Shown here: one piece after another, positions 45,101 to 56,100 of the stretch
Numbering within the stretch: position 1 is the first letter of the stretch
Layout: each line of letters opens with the position of its first letter
Assembly: GCA_002104905.1 (NCBI GenBank)
Contig: MCFE01000001.1
Span: forward strand, 186,001-250,000
Direction: 5' to 3'
Source of the DNA: Basidiobolus meristosporus CBS 931.73
Taxonomy: Eukaryota > Basidiobolomycota > Basidiobolomycetes > Basidiobolales > Basidiobolaceae
DNA length: 64,000 bases
Notes under the pieces: model-generated
The model's input: only the letters and a program-made list of their open reading frames with translations
Databases searched by the model: none
What the model was told of the DNA's origin: nothing
Made by a program: the position numbers and the translations under genes

Positions 45101-45437
45101 AGCTTCAATGGAAATGAATCAATTTATATGCATGAGAAGTAAGAGAAACTGTTGAGTAAGTAAGTAAGGAGTGTGAAAAAAAGGCAATAGCCAATCAATG
45201 CACATATATATAGGAGGTGATAGAGTGTCCTGGATCCGAAAGTGAGCAAATTGGCAAGGAACCAATCAAAAGCCACTTATTTATTGTTGTGATGAGAAAT
45301 TAGACTACGTTTTGTGAAATTGGGGGAGCAATTATTTTTCAACAGTCTCTGCACAGTGTCCTGATGGGATCAGTACCTCTCAGTCACAGGACTTTAAATC
45401 TGCAATGGCCTTTTGATGGGATCATCTTGGTAATTTC
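45101..45437. repeat. terminal region of Tnp2 element D
   Basis: It is collinear with 37660-38041 and with the reverse complement of 55769-56100. It contains GGCCTTTTGATGGGATCAT and ends TAATTTCTCTTAAGG, a diverged terminal repeat. It abuts minus-strand copia sequence, so the element inserted into a copia. Confidence 0.72.
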
Positions 45438-45823
45438 TCTTAAGGTTTTGGTTGGCTGATAATTTACCTAACTACAAAGTTTGATTTTCCATCAGGGCCT
45501 GACACTCCTCAATTATTGCAGATCTCTAAAACTCTGACTGTGCGCCACTTTGGGCCTCTTTTACAGCTTGGGGCTTATCTGTATGGACTGAATAGGAATA
45601 GACCATGCATGTGTCATCACTAATAAATTAATATGGGCAATATTGGGTCTGGATGGTTCTGCTGGCTTGTGATACTGGAATGATCACTTCTGGGATATTC
45701 CTGGACACTGATTCAGGCGGCACCACAGTTGTAGAGCTCACTGGAGTCAAAAAGCGTCCATTGTTTTACACCGCTCCCTTTGTAGCTATTAGTAGACTTG
45801 AGATCAGGTTTATGTCATCAACT
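45438..45823 (-). pseudogene. copia-A fragment (integrase to RT linker)
   Basis: It matches 1880-2250 of copia A1, encoding the spacer before reverse transcriptase (the IPEVIIPVS and YAYSVHI regions). It is cut at 45824 by copia A3 and probably belongs with the minus-strand copia at 49744-51322. Confidence 0.72.
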
Positions 45824-48800
45824 TGTTGTAAAAACTCAAAATTCCACCTAAATACTCATCTAACTTAGTCACTTAGATCATTACCTTCAAATCCAAGAGA
45901 ATACTGACAAAATTGCTTGTTGGGACTTACTTAGAATATTTTCACTAAAAATACCAGGTACCCAGAACATGGGAATTCTCAAAGTTGTCCAAATAGCCCC
46001 AAACCTTGAACACATGTTATTGGGACCTACCTTAACCTACTCAACATGTTGGTTATGCCAAGACCATGTAAAAGTATAAATGCTATGCTTACATTCAATA
46101 GATCATTGAGTGAAAACCATATAATCTACTTGTTGTCCCAAATCACTTCTAATATCTTGAAGACTCTTACTATAGGTTATGAGCCCCAAGCTATCACTCT
46201 CTGCAATGTCTACTACTGCTATTACTGGAATTTTTCCCTCTGTTGAATAGTTGGATGGATCCAACTACCAAGTGTGGAAAGTAACAATGAAGATGCTGCT
46301 GCAAGAAAGAGGCCATTGGGATATTGCCATGGAAGAAGAATGCAAAAATGGCAAAGAATGCCTGGAAGGCATTAGAAGACACCTACCAGTCATGTTCAGC
46401 TGCTAATAGAATGTGTCTGAGATGAAAATTCTTTACTACAAAGATGCTGCCAGGAGAAGAAATGAAAAATCTAATCAACAGAATTACCCCACTGGTGGAT
46501 GAGATGGAATCTGTGAGTGTAACAGCTACTCATGAGGATGTGATAGTAACCATCCTGAATAGCCTGACAGACAGTTTTCAGGTCCCTGTATTAGCCCTAG
46601 AGCTCAGTACTGAAGATATGATCTTAGATTACATAAATGGAAGGCTCCTGGATGAAGAGTTCAGAAAATCAAGCAGCAATAAAAAGGAAGAAGTCAATGC
46701 TTTAATAAGCAAAGATAACCAACAAAGAAGGTACCCAAGACCTTACAAAGGCAACAGCAGCCTGTTTTGCAACTACTGCAAAAGGACAGGACATACATCA
46801 GACCGGTGTCTCAAAAAGAGATCTAATCAGCTAAAGAAGCCTGAATATGGAAATGCAGCAACAACTGATGATAGACTATTCATATCTGTACTAAATATGG
46901 CCACAAACAAGGATTTTCAGTCATGGTTCATTGACTCTGAAGCATCTCAACACTTTACACACCAAAAAGAACTTCTTACCCAATATCAAGAAATTCATAT
47001 TAAAAAGGCTTTCATAAGTGACAATAGAACACTGATGCAGTGGGAGAAGGAACTATCCAAGTAAACCTTGGAAGCAGTGAAGGAAGCCATACACTGACCT
47101 TTCAAGGAGTACCTTATGTGCCAGAAATAGCCAAGAACCTATTATCTGTAAGCAAGACCCCTGCAGAAGGGCTCAGTTTCAGCTTTGACAATTCTGGATG
47201 CAAGATCACTGATCAAAATGGTGCCCATATTACTTTGGGTATCAGAGATCAGAATCTTTACAGATTGACTTATATTCCATCATACTTGGAAGCCAATATA
47301 AGAGACTTTAAAGAAGAAACACCAATGCTTTGGCACAGAAGATTTGGACACATCAATTTTGATTATTTGCGCTAAATGATCAAAGATCAGGCAATTTCCG
47401 GAGTAAAATCAATCTCCCAGCTAATTTGGAGCACTGTGAAGCCTACATACTTGGAAATCAAGCCAGACAACTGTTCAAGAGCTCTGGGCTAATCAAAACT
47501 AAGAAAAAATTAGATCTAATTTGCTCAGATCTGTGTGGACCTATGAAAAATTCATCCTTAGGTGAGATGAAGTATTTGGTCACTTTTATTTATGATTATA
47601 CAAGATACATGTGGGCCTACTTCATGGAGAGAAAGGAAGAAGCTCTGTCTAAGTTCAGGGGGCTTAAAGCCATGGTGGAGAGAGAAACTGGTAAAAAATC
47701 AAGAAAATATGCTGTGACAATGATGGAGAATACACCTTAAAACTCTTAATCCACATCTGCAAAATTCATGTGATAATATAAAAGACTACTGTACCATACT
47801 CACCACAGAAAAATGGAGCAATAGAATGTGCAAAGAGATCAAAAAATGATATGGCAAGGTCCTTGATCCATGGTCAAAATTTATCCCATGCTTTTTGGGT
47901 GGAATCAAACTTGAGACTTAGTCACATTACCAATTAACCAAAAATCACTTGGATGTAGATGGGTCTTTAAGACAAAGTATAAGGCTGATAGTACAATAGA
48001 AAGTCACAAAGCAAGACTTGTGGTCAAAGGATACTCTAAAACCAATGGACTTGACTATACTGAGACCTTTGGACCAGTAGCCAAGTTTGATTCCATTAGT
48101 TTGATATTGGCTACTGCAGCCAAATATAGGTTTTTTATTCATCAAATGGATGTAAAAACTGCATTCTGAATGAAGAACTTGCTGAGGATATGTATATGGA
48201 CCAGCCTGATTAGTTTGTTGACCAATACAACCCCCATTTGGTCTGCAAGCTTAAAAAATCTCTATATGGTCTTGAACAATCACCAAGAGCCTGGAATCGC
48301 AAGATAGATTCTTATTTAGAATCTCTGAGCTTCAAAAGAATTAATACTGACTATAGTATATACTATAAGCCAGATAGAGCAAATCCAGTTCTATTAGCTC
48401 TATATGTGGATGATCCTATTATAGCCACCAATGACCTGGAAACATTGGAAGAGACTAAATCCAGCCTATCTAAGGAGTTTGAGATGTCCAATTTAGGAGA
48501 AATCAGTTACTACTTAGGGATAAAGCTCTCCATATACAAATGTACCAAGACTATCCCCCTAAGCCAATCCAAGTATATTTAAGATATACTACAGAGGTAC
48601 CAAATGGAAGACTGTAAACTGGCAGCTACTCCAATGGAGACAAACCTACACCTGGTCAAAATGCAACTAAGTCAAGAGAGCTTGAGGCTATCTGAAAGCC
48701 CTGACTTTCCTTATCAATGTATGGCAGGCAGTCTGATGCATATTATGCTTAGAACACTTCCAGATATTACATATTTAGTAGAAGTTGTCAGCCAGCATAA

Positions 48801-49743
48801 TCAGAACTAAGGATCTGATCATATTGCAGCAGTTAAGCAGATTTTTAGATACCTAAAATGAACTGCTGATATCTGCTTAAGATACACTTATTAGTATTCA
48901 GAACAGGATCTTGTGGGATACTCTGATGCTGATTGGGGACAAAATGTGGAAGACAGGAGATCTATCACAGTATACACCTTTCTTTACTGTAAAGAAGCAA
49001 TTTCATAGAATTCAAGAAAGCAACCAACTGAAGCACTTTTCACCACAGAGGCAGGGTTTATGACAGCCTGTAAAGATACAAAAGAAGTAATATGGTTAAG
49101 AAAGCTTCTTACAGATTTGGGTCTATGTCAAAAAATGCCTGTTGCTTTATTTCAAGATAATCAGGGATGTATATAATTAGGTAGAAATCCAACTTTTCAT
49201 GCTAGAACTGAGCCCATAGATATTAGACATCATTTCATATGTGAAGCCATAGAGAATAACTTAGTTAGCTTAGTTTACTGTCCTTCAGAGCAAATGATTG
49301 CACACATATTTACCTCACCATTAGCTAGAGACAAGTTCAAATATCTTAGGTCAAAATTAGGACTAGTCAGTATGAGCATTTAGCTCAGTGGGAGTGTTGT
49401 AAAAAATTGTAATTCCACCTAAATATTTACCTAACTTAGTCACTTAGATCATTACCTTCAATTACTAGAGAATACTGACCAAATTCCTTGTTGGGATTTA
49501 CTTAGAATAATTTCTCCAAAATACAGGTGCCCAGAACATGGGAATTATTAAAGTTATGCAAATAGCCCCAAACCTTGCATGCATGTTCTTGGGACCTTCC
49601 TTAACCTACTCAACATGCTTGTTATGCCAAGACCATGTAAAATTATAAATACTACTTCTACATTCAATGGATCATTAAGTGAAAACCACATTATCTACCT
49701 GTCCTCCCAAATCACTTCTAATATCTCCAAGACTCTTACAACA
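45824..49743 (+). mobile_element. Ty1/copia retrotransposon A3
   Basis: LTRs lie at 45824-46174 and 49395-49743 with a plus-strand gag-pol between them. The primer site at 46175-46186 is GGTTATGAGCCC. The polypurine tract (AGTGGGAG) abuts the 3' LTR. The 5-bp flanks (CAACT and GAATC) do not match, so a clean target duplication is not visible. An internal deletion joins integrase to reverse transcriptase. Confidence 0.9.
46206..49383 (+). pseudogene. copia A3 gag-pol remnant
   Basis: An open stretch at 46444-47064 holds the gag domain, an intact knuckle CNYCKRTGHTSDRC and the protease motif, changed to IDSEAS (Gly to Glu). The pre-integrase LWHRRFGHINFDYL lies at 47330-47372. The first integrase Asp is in CSDLCGPM (near 47525), and the second is lost to a frameshift near 47710. 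At about 47895 integrase jumps to reverse transcriptase. YVDD survives (ALYVDDPII, near 48400-48425). The RNase H region (48830-49370) has many stops. Confidence 0.9.
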
Positions 49744-51322
49744 GAATCTTTGGTTCTGGACTCTAGGCCTGATACAAGGCCCTTACCACACATCTGATGC
49801 AATTTTCTGTGAGAATTTTGAGTTTTCATCAAACAACATATCCCTGGACTTGATCAGCATCTTTGCTTGGATATTATAGAGTCCATATGCTTTACTCTCA
49901 TTGCAGTAGCACAAAAATATATATTTTGCACTCTTTGGCTCAAATTTTGCCTGATTACTGAGTAATTTCTTGGCATATGCTGCACACCTAAATATTCTTG
50001 GTTGTTGTGCACTTGGTCTGTATACATACCATGCTTCAAATGGAGTAGAATTGCAAAGTATTCTGCCATAACTTCTATTTTTAAGATATAAAGCTGTGGC
50101 ATCTTAATTTGGCCAAAATCAAAGGATAATTTTTGATCATGAATCACAAATCTTGCCATATGAATTATTGATTTGTTTACATGTTCTGCTAGTCCATTTT
50201 TCAGTGTGGAGTATGGTACAGTAGTCTCTTGCTTTACCCCATGAATTTGCAGAAGTGGATGAAGAGTTTGAGGTATATTCTCCACCATTGTAAGAGCATA
50301 TTTCTTGATTTTTTCACCAGTTTCTCTCTCTACTATGGCTTCAAGCTTGCTCAGCTTAGACAGAGCTTCTTCCTTTTCTCCATCAAGTATACCCACATGT
50401 ATCTTTCATAATCATTGATAGAGATGATTAAATACTTCATCCAGCCTAAGGATGAATTTTGCATAAGTCCGCACAGATTGGAGTGAATTAGATCAAATTT
50501 TTTCTTAACTTTGATAAACCCAGAGCTCTTGAACAGTTGCAGGGCTTGATTCCCATATATGCAGGCTTAGAGTGCTCCAAATTAGCTGGGATATCAATTT
50601 TACCCCAGAAATTAGCTGATCTTTGATCATTTTTACAAATAATCAAAATTAATATGCCCAAATCTCCTGGGCCAAAGCATTGGTGCTTCTTCTGTTAAGT
50701 TACTTATATTGGCTTCTAGATGTGATGGAATATAGGTCAACTTACGCAGATTCTGATCTCTGATACCCCAAGTAATATGAGCACCATTTTGATCAGTGAT
50801 CCTACATCCAGAACTGTTGAAGCTGAAACTGAGCTCTTCTGTTGTGGTCTTGCTTACTTATAGTAGGTTTGTGGCTGTTTCTGCTACATAGAGTACTTCT
50901 CTAAAGGTAAGTGAGTTGCTCCCTTCACTGCTTCTAAGGTTTACCTGGATAGTTCCTTTTCCCACTGCATCAAGTGTTTTATTGTCACTTATGAAAGCCT
51001 TTTCAATATGAATATCTTGATACTAGGTAAAAGGTTCTTTTTGGAATGTAATATATTGAGATGCTCTAGATAAAATATGCCATATTTGAGGATCCTTGTT
51101 TGTGGTAATATTTAGTGCAGATATGAATAGTCTATCTTCAGTTAGTGCAGCGTTCCCATATTTTTGCTTTTTCTGCTGGCTATCTCTCTTTTAGAGGCAC
51201 CAGTCCAATGTGTGTTCTTTCCTTTGCAGTGGTTGCAAAACAGGTTGCCATTGCCTTTAAATGGTGTTGGATATCTCCTCTGTTGGTTATCATTGCCTAC
51301 TAAAGTATTCTCCACTTCCTTT
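49744..51322 (-). pseudogene. copia-A minus-strand gag-integrase remnant (A5)
   Basis: It contains gag zinc-knuckle DNA near 51190-51260, post-protease sequence near 50780-50960, pre-integrase near 50650-50710, and an integrase piece at 49854-50396. The stretch 49744-49790 matches gag and is out of order, so the fragment is rearranged. It is probably the host into which copia A3 inserted, since 45438-45823 is the same strand. Confidence 0.78.
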
Positions 51323-51692
51323 TGTTTTAAAAATCAGAAACTCCACCTGAATATTCACCTAACTTAGTCACTTAGATCATTACCTTCAAATCCTAGTAAA
51401 TACAAACCAGATTCCTTGTTGGAATATTTTCACCAAAATACCTTGTTTACTTAGAATTTTCTTACCAAAATAACAGGTACCCAGAATATGGGGATTCTCA
51501 AAGTTGTCCAAACAGCCCCAAACTTTGGGCCCATGTTCTTGGGACCTTCCTTAACCTATTCTCTGTGGTTTTTATGCCAAGACCATGTAAAAGTACAAAT
51601 ACTACTTTTACATTCAATAAATCATTAAGTGAAAACCACATAATCTACTTGTCCTCCCAATCACTTCCAATATCTTCAAGACTCTTACAATA
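51323..51692 (+). repeat. copia-A solo LTR with CCTTT duplication
   Basis: It starts TGTTTTAAAAATC and ends TTACAATA, flanked by CCTTT (51318-51322 and 51693-51697). It has a short internal duplication around 51410-51475. It sits in copia-A gag of the opposite orientation, which continues at 51698-51744. Confidence 0.92.
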
Positions 51693-51744
51693 CCTTTGGG
51701 TTGGTGCTTGACTTTCTTAATTCTTCATCCAGGTGCCATCTATA

Positions 51745-52093
51745 TGTTGCAATATTCTGAGGAGTATTGGAAGTCATGTGGAGAACTAGAGGATTTACAT
51801 GTTATTCACTTGTAGGTTTATTGATCAAAAGTGTGGTATATATACTTATAGATAAAGTAGAGCAAGCAAACATGTAGAGCTTGCTAAGGAAGGTCTCAAG
51901 AGTATGTGTGCAAAGTTTGGGGGCTTTTGGACAACTTTGAGAATTCCCATGTTCTGGGTACCTGGTATTTTGGTGAAAACATTTGAAGTAAATTGCAACA
52001 AGAAATTTGATCAGCACAGAATGCTAATCAAGGAATAAGATCTATGTGACTGAGTTAGCAGGAATATTTAGGTGACAACTTAATAATTACTAC
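51745..52093 (-). repeat. copia-A LTR, diverged
   Basis: It starts TGTTGCAATATTC and aligns with the family over its length, ending near ATTACTACA. It carries more differences than the other copies. The right edge is uncertain by a few bases. Confidence 0.72.
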
Positions 52094-52979
52094 ACTATAT
52101 ATGTAACTTAAGGTCAAATATTCAGTTTTGAACTCTAAGGCAAAAAAAGAAAAAGAAGAAAAAGGGAAAATACTACTACCACAACTTGGGGTGCTTCCAA
52201 AATGGAGCCAAAGCCTATGTATGCTATATTTGGACTATCTGGCAATGCAGATATGTTCCATGGAGCAATTTGTACAAAGTTCTCATGCCAGAAACCCCAG
52301 AAGATCCTTGAAACCTCAACAAGATCTGTCAGATAGTGTAGTATATATTGGAGCAGATTATCTAATGCAGAGTCTTGATGTCTGCTGTCTATGGAGCTGA
52401 AAGAAAAAGGTCAAGGAGTAACCAGATGGTTTTTATGGACTTTAAGACAATGATAACTTCAGCTAAACTTGCAAACCATGTCCAAGGTTGAAAATAACCA
52501 TCAGGAGAATAAGGATAATCAAAGCCCTTATTAAGGAGAGTTTCACTACCAGAAAAGCACAATTGCTACTCTACAAGTGTATTCTGATAAGACAAAAGCA
52601 GCTGCATCAATCCAAATCAGTAGAAGCAATCTAAAAACAGCTACCAAGCAGCCTATGGTACTCTCAGATACCAAACTGGGTAAATCAAGAAGCAAATGGA
52701 CTCTGAATCCACAATCAATGAAGTAATCAGTCCAAAAAATAGTTACTCCTACTTAAGGAAGACAAAGAACACCATTTTAGACCATTTTTGTGGATTTGAA
52801 TCACTAAACAGATGTGGTTCAAGTGGTAGCAGACCATCTCAGCTCAGAGTAGATCAAAAATCTTTTTTTTGGCAATGTCATATGTGCCATAATGCCAGGA
52901 AATGAGGGTAATCTGGATCAGGCATAAATGACAAGACCTTAACTTAGCCCAATATAGGGCATTTCTTTTACCTCATATA
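52094..52979 (+). other. unassigned region with a possible zinc-finger remnant
   Basis: This resembles no other segment of the window. Short plus-strand frames occur at 52128-52400 and 52696-52905. The second contains ILDHF and, further on, FFWQCHMCHN, a W-x-C-x2-C arrangement reminiscent of BED-type fingers found in hAT transposases. The downstream His pair is not seen, so this is only a suggestion. Nothing else was recognised. Confidence 0.3.
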
Positions 52980-53322
52980 TGTTGCAAGAGTCTTGAAGAT
53001 ATTGGAAGTGATTAGGATAACAAGTAGATTATGTGTTTTTCACTCAATGATTTATTGAATGTAAAAGTAGCATTTATACTTTTACATAGGCTTGACATTA
53101 CAAACACATTGAATAGGTTAAGGAAGGTCCCAAGAGCATGTGTGCAAAGCTTGGCACTGTTTGGACAGCTTTGAGAATGCTCTGGGTACCTGGTATTTTG
53201 GTGAAAATATTCTAAGTAAATCCCAACAAGGAATTTGGTCAGTATTCTCTAGGATTTGAAGGTAATGATCTAAGTGACTAAGTTAGGTAAATATTTAGGT
53301 GGAATTACAATTTTTTACAACA
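52980..53322 (-). repeat. copia-A solo LTR with ATATA duplication
   Basis: It starts TGTTGCAAGAG and ends TTTTACAACA, 343 bp, flanked by ATATA (52975-52979 and 53323-53327). It is close in sequence to the LTR at 62308-62653. Confidence 0.93.
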
Positions 53323-53414
53323 ATATAGAGTTTATATGAGAAAATTGATTGTCCCTGAGCCTAAAATGGACATACAGTGAAGTTGTCCAAATGAATTAGA
53401 CTGTTGCCTGGAAA

Positions 53415-55768
53415 TAAGGATATCAAGTGCCAATAAGAAGGAAGAAGAAAATGCCTTAATAAGCAACGATAACCAACAAAGAAGGTACCCAAGACCTTAC
53501 AAAGGCAACAGCAACCTGTTTTGCAACTACTGCATGAGAAAAGGACATACACCAGACCAGTGTCTCAAAAACAGAGATAATCAGCAAAAGAAGCCTGAAT
53601 ATAGAAAAGCTGCAACAACTGAAGATAGACTATTCATATCTGCACTAAATATGGCCACAAACAAGGATTCCCAGTTGTGGTGTATTGATTCTGGAGCATC
53701 CCAACACTTTACATGCCAAGAAGAACTTTTACTGAATACTAAGAAACTCCAGTGAAGAAGGTTTTCACAGGTGTCAGTAGAACACTTGATGCAGTGGGAG
53801 AAGGAACTATCCAAGTAAACGTTAGAAGCAGTGAAGGAAGCCGTACAGAGACCTTTAAAGAAGCACTTTATGTATCAGAAATAGCCAGAAACCTACTATC
53901 TGTAAGCAAGGCCACAGCAGAAGGACTCAGCTTCAGCTTTGGCATTCTGGATGCAGGTTCACTGATCACAATGGTGCTCATATTACTTTGGGTATCAGAG
54001 ATCACAATCTGCATAAGTTAACTTATAGTCCATCATATCTGGAAGCCAATATAAGTAACTTGAAAGAAGAAACAACAGTGCTTTGGCACAGGAGATTTGG
54101 GTACATCAATTTTGATTATTTGTGCAAAATGATCAGAGATCAGCTAATTACCGGAGTAAAAATTGATCTCCCAGCTAATTTGGAGCACTGTGAAGCCTAC
54201 ATGTTAGTGAATCAAGCCAGGCAACTGTTCAAGAGCTCTGGGCTAATCAAAACTAAGAAAAGAATAGATATAATTCACTCAGATCTGTGTGGGCCTGTGC
54301 AAAATTCATCCTTAGATGGGATGTGTTGTAAAAATTTGTATTTCCACCTAAATATTCACCTAACTTAGTCACTTGGATCATCACCTTCAAATCCTAGAGA
54401 ATACTGACCAAATTCCTTGTTGGCATTTACTTAGAATATTTTCACCAAAATACCAGGTACCCAGAACATGAAAATTCTCAAAGTTGTCCAAACAGCCCCA
54501 AGCTTTGCACACATGTTCTTGGGACCTTCCTTAACCTATTCTACGTATTTGTAATGCCAAGACCAGGTAAAAGTATAAATACTACTTTTACATTCAATAA
54601 ATCATTAAGTGAAAACCACATAATCCACTTGTTCTCCAAATCACTTCCAATATCTCCAAGACTCTTACAACAGGATGAAGTACTTGGTCACTATTATTGA
54701 TGATTATACAAAATACACATGGGTCTACTTCATGGATACAAAGGAAGAAGCTCTGTCTAAATTCAGGGAGCTTAAAGCCATGGTGGAGAGAGAAACTGGT
54801 GAAAAAATCAAGAAAATACACTCTGACAATGGTGAAGAATACACCTCAAAACTCTTCATCCACTTCTGCAAAATTCATGGGATAAAGCAAGAGACTGCTG
54901 TACCATACTCCCCACAGCAAAATGGAGTAGCAGAACATGTAAACAGATCAAAAATTGATACGTCAAGATCCACAATCCATGATCAAAAATTATCAAATGA
55001 TTTTTGACTGGAATTAGTTGCCACAGTTGTATACCTTAAAATAGGAGTTATAGCAAAATACATTGTGATTCTACTCCATTTGAAGCATGGTATGGGTACA
55101 GACCAAGTGCAGAACATCCAAGAATATTTGGGTGTACAGCATATGCCAAAAACTGCCCAGAAATCAGTTAAGATTTGAGCCAAAAAGCAAAAAATATATA
55201 TTTTTGGGCTACTGCAATGAGAGTAAAGTATACAGACTTTACAATACCAAAGCAAAGAAGCTTATCAAGCTCAGGGATGTGATATTTGATGAAAATTCAA
55301 AATTCTTACAAGAACTGACATCAGATGATGACAAAAACTTGATCTCAAGTCCATCAATATTGAGGATTAAATCAGAGCAAAACTATGAAAGCTTTTTCAC
55401 TCTGGAGGACTCTACAAACATGATTCAGCCTGATCCAGCTCCCAGATATATCCCAGAAGTGATCATTCCTGTATCAACCTCCTGGAGATCCAACTGGACA
55501 AGAAATAGCCCACATTACTATATAAATAAGGGTACAAACTTAGCCTATGCCTATTCAGTCCATATTGATGAGCTCCAGACTATAAAAGAGGCCCTAAAAA
55601 GCCCTAAGACAAGGTTTTGGAGATCTAAAATGATTGAGAAATATCAGGCTCTGATAGAAGGTCAAACTTAGGACTTGGTCAAAATACCTATCAACCAAAA
55701 ATCAGTTGGATGCAGGTGGGTCTTTAAGACAAAGTATAAGGCTGATGGTACACTTGAAAGATACAAAA
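53415..55768 (+). pseudogene. copia A4 gag-integrase-RT, interrupted
   Basis: It begins inside gag; the 5' LTR and the start are missing. It has the knuckle CNYCMRKGHTPDQC and an intact protease motif CIDSGASQHF (near 53680-53710). The pre-integrase LWHRRFGYINFDYL and IHSDLCGPV follow. A solo LTR at 54324-54672 interrupts integrase, which resumes at 54675 with IHSDNGEEY and PQQNGVAE. All three integrase acidic residues are therefore present. The linker (55087-55671) is open. Reverse transcriptase begins (GCRWVFKTKYKADGTLERYK) and is cut at 55769 by Tnp2 element B. Confidence 0.9.
54324..54672 (+). repeat. copia-A solo LTR inside copia A4 integrase
   Basis: It starts TGTTGTAAAAATTTG and ends TTACAACA, flanked by GGATG (54319-54323 and 54673-54677). 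The integrase reading frame lines up exactly across the duplication, so this is a clean insertion of the family into itself followed by LTR-LTR recombination. Confidence 0.95.
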
Positions 55769-56100
55769 CCCTCTAAAAAATTATAGAGATGATCCCATCA
55801 AAAGGCCGTCACAAAGTTAATGTCCCATGACTGAGAGGTACTGATCTTGTCAGGACACCGTCTAGAGACCATTGAAAAATAATTGCACCCCAGATTTCAC
55901 AAAAAACTTTGTCAAAATTTTTCATCACATCAATGTATAAGTGGCTTTTGATTGGTTCCCTGCCAATATGCTCACTTTCTGATCCCAGACACTCTATTGC
56001 CTCCTACGTTTGTGTGAATTGATTGGCTATTGACTCTTTTCACACTCCTTACTTCCTGACTCAACTGTTTCTCTTACTTTTCATGCATACAAATTGATTT

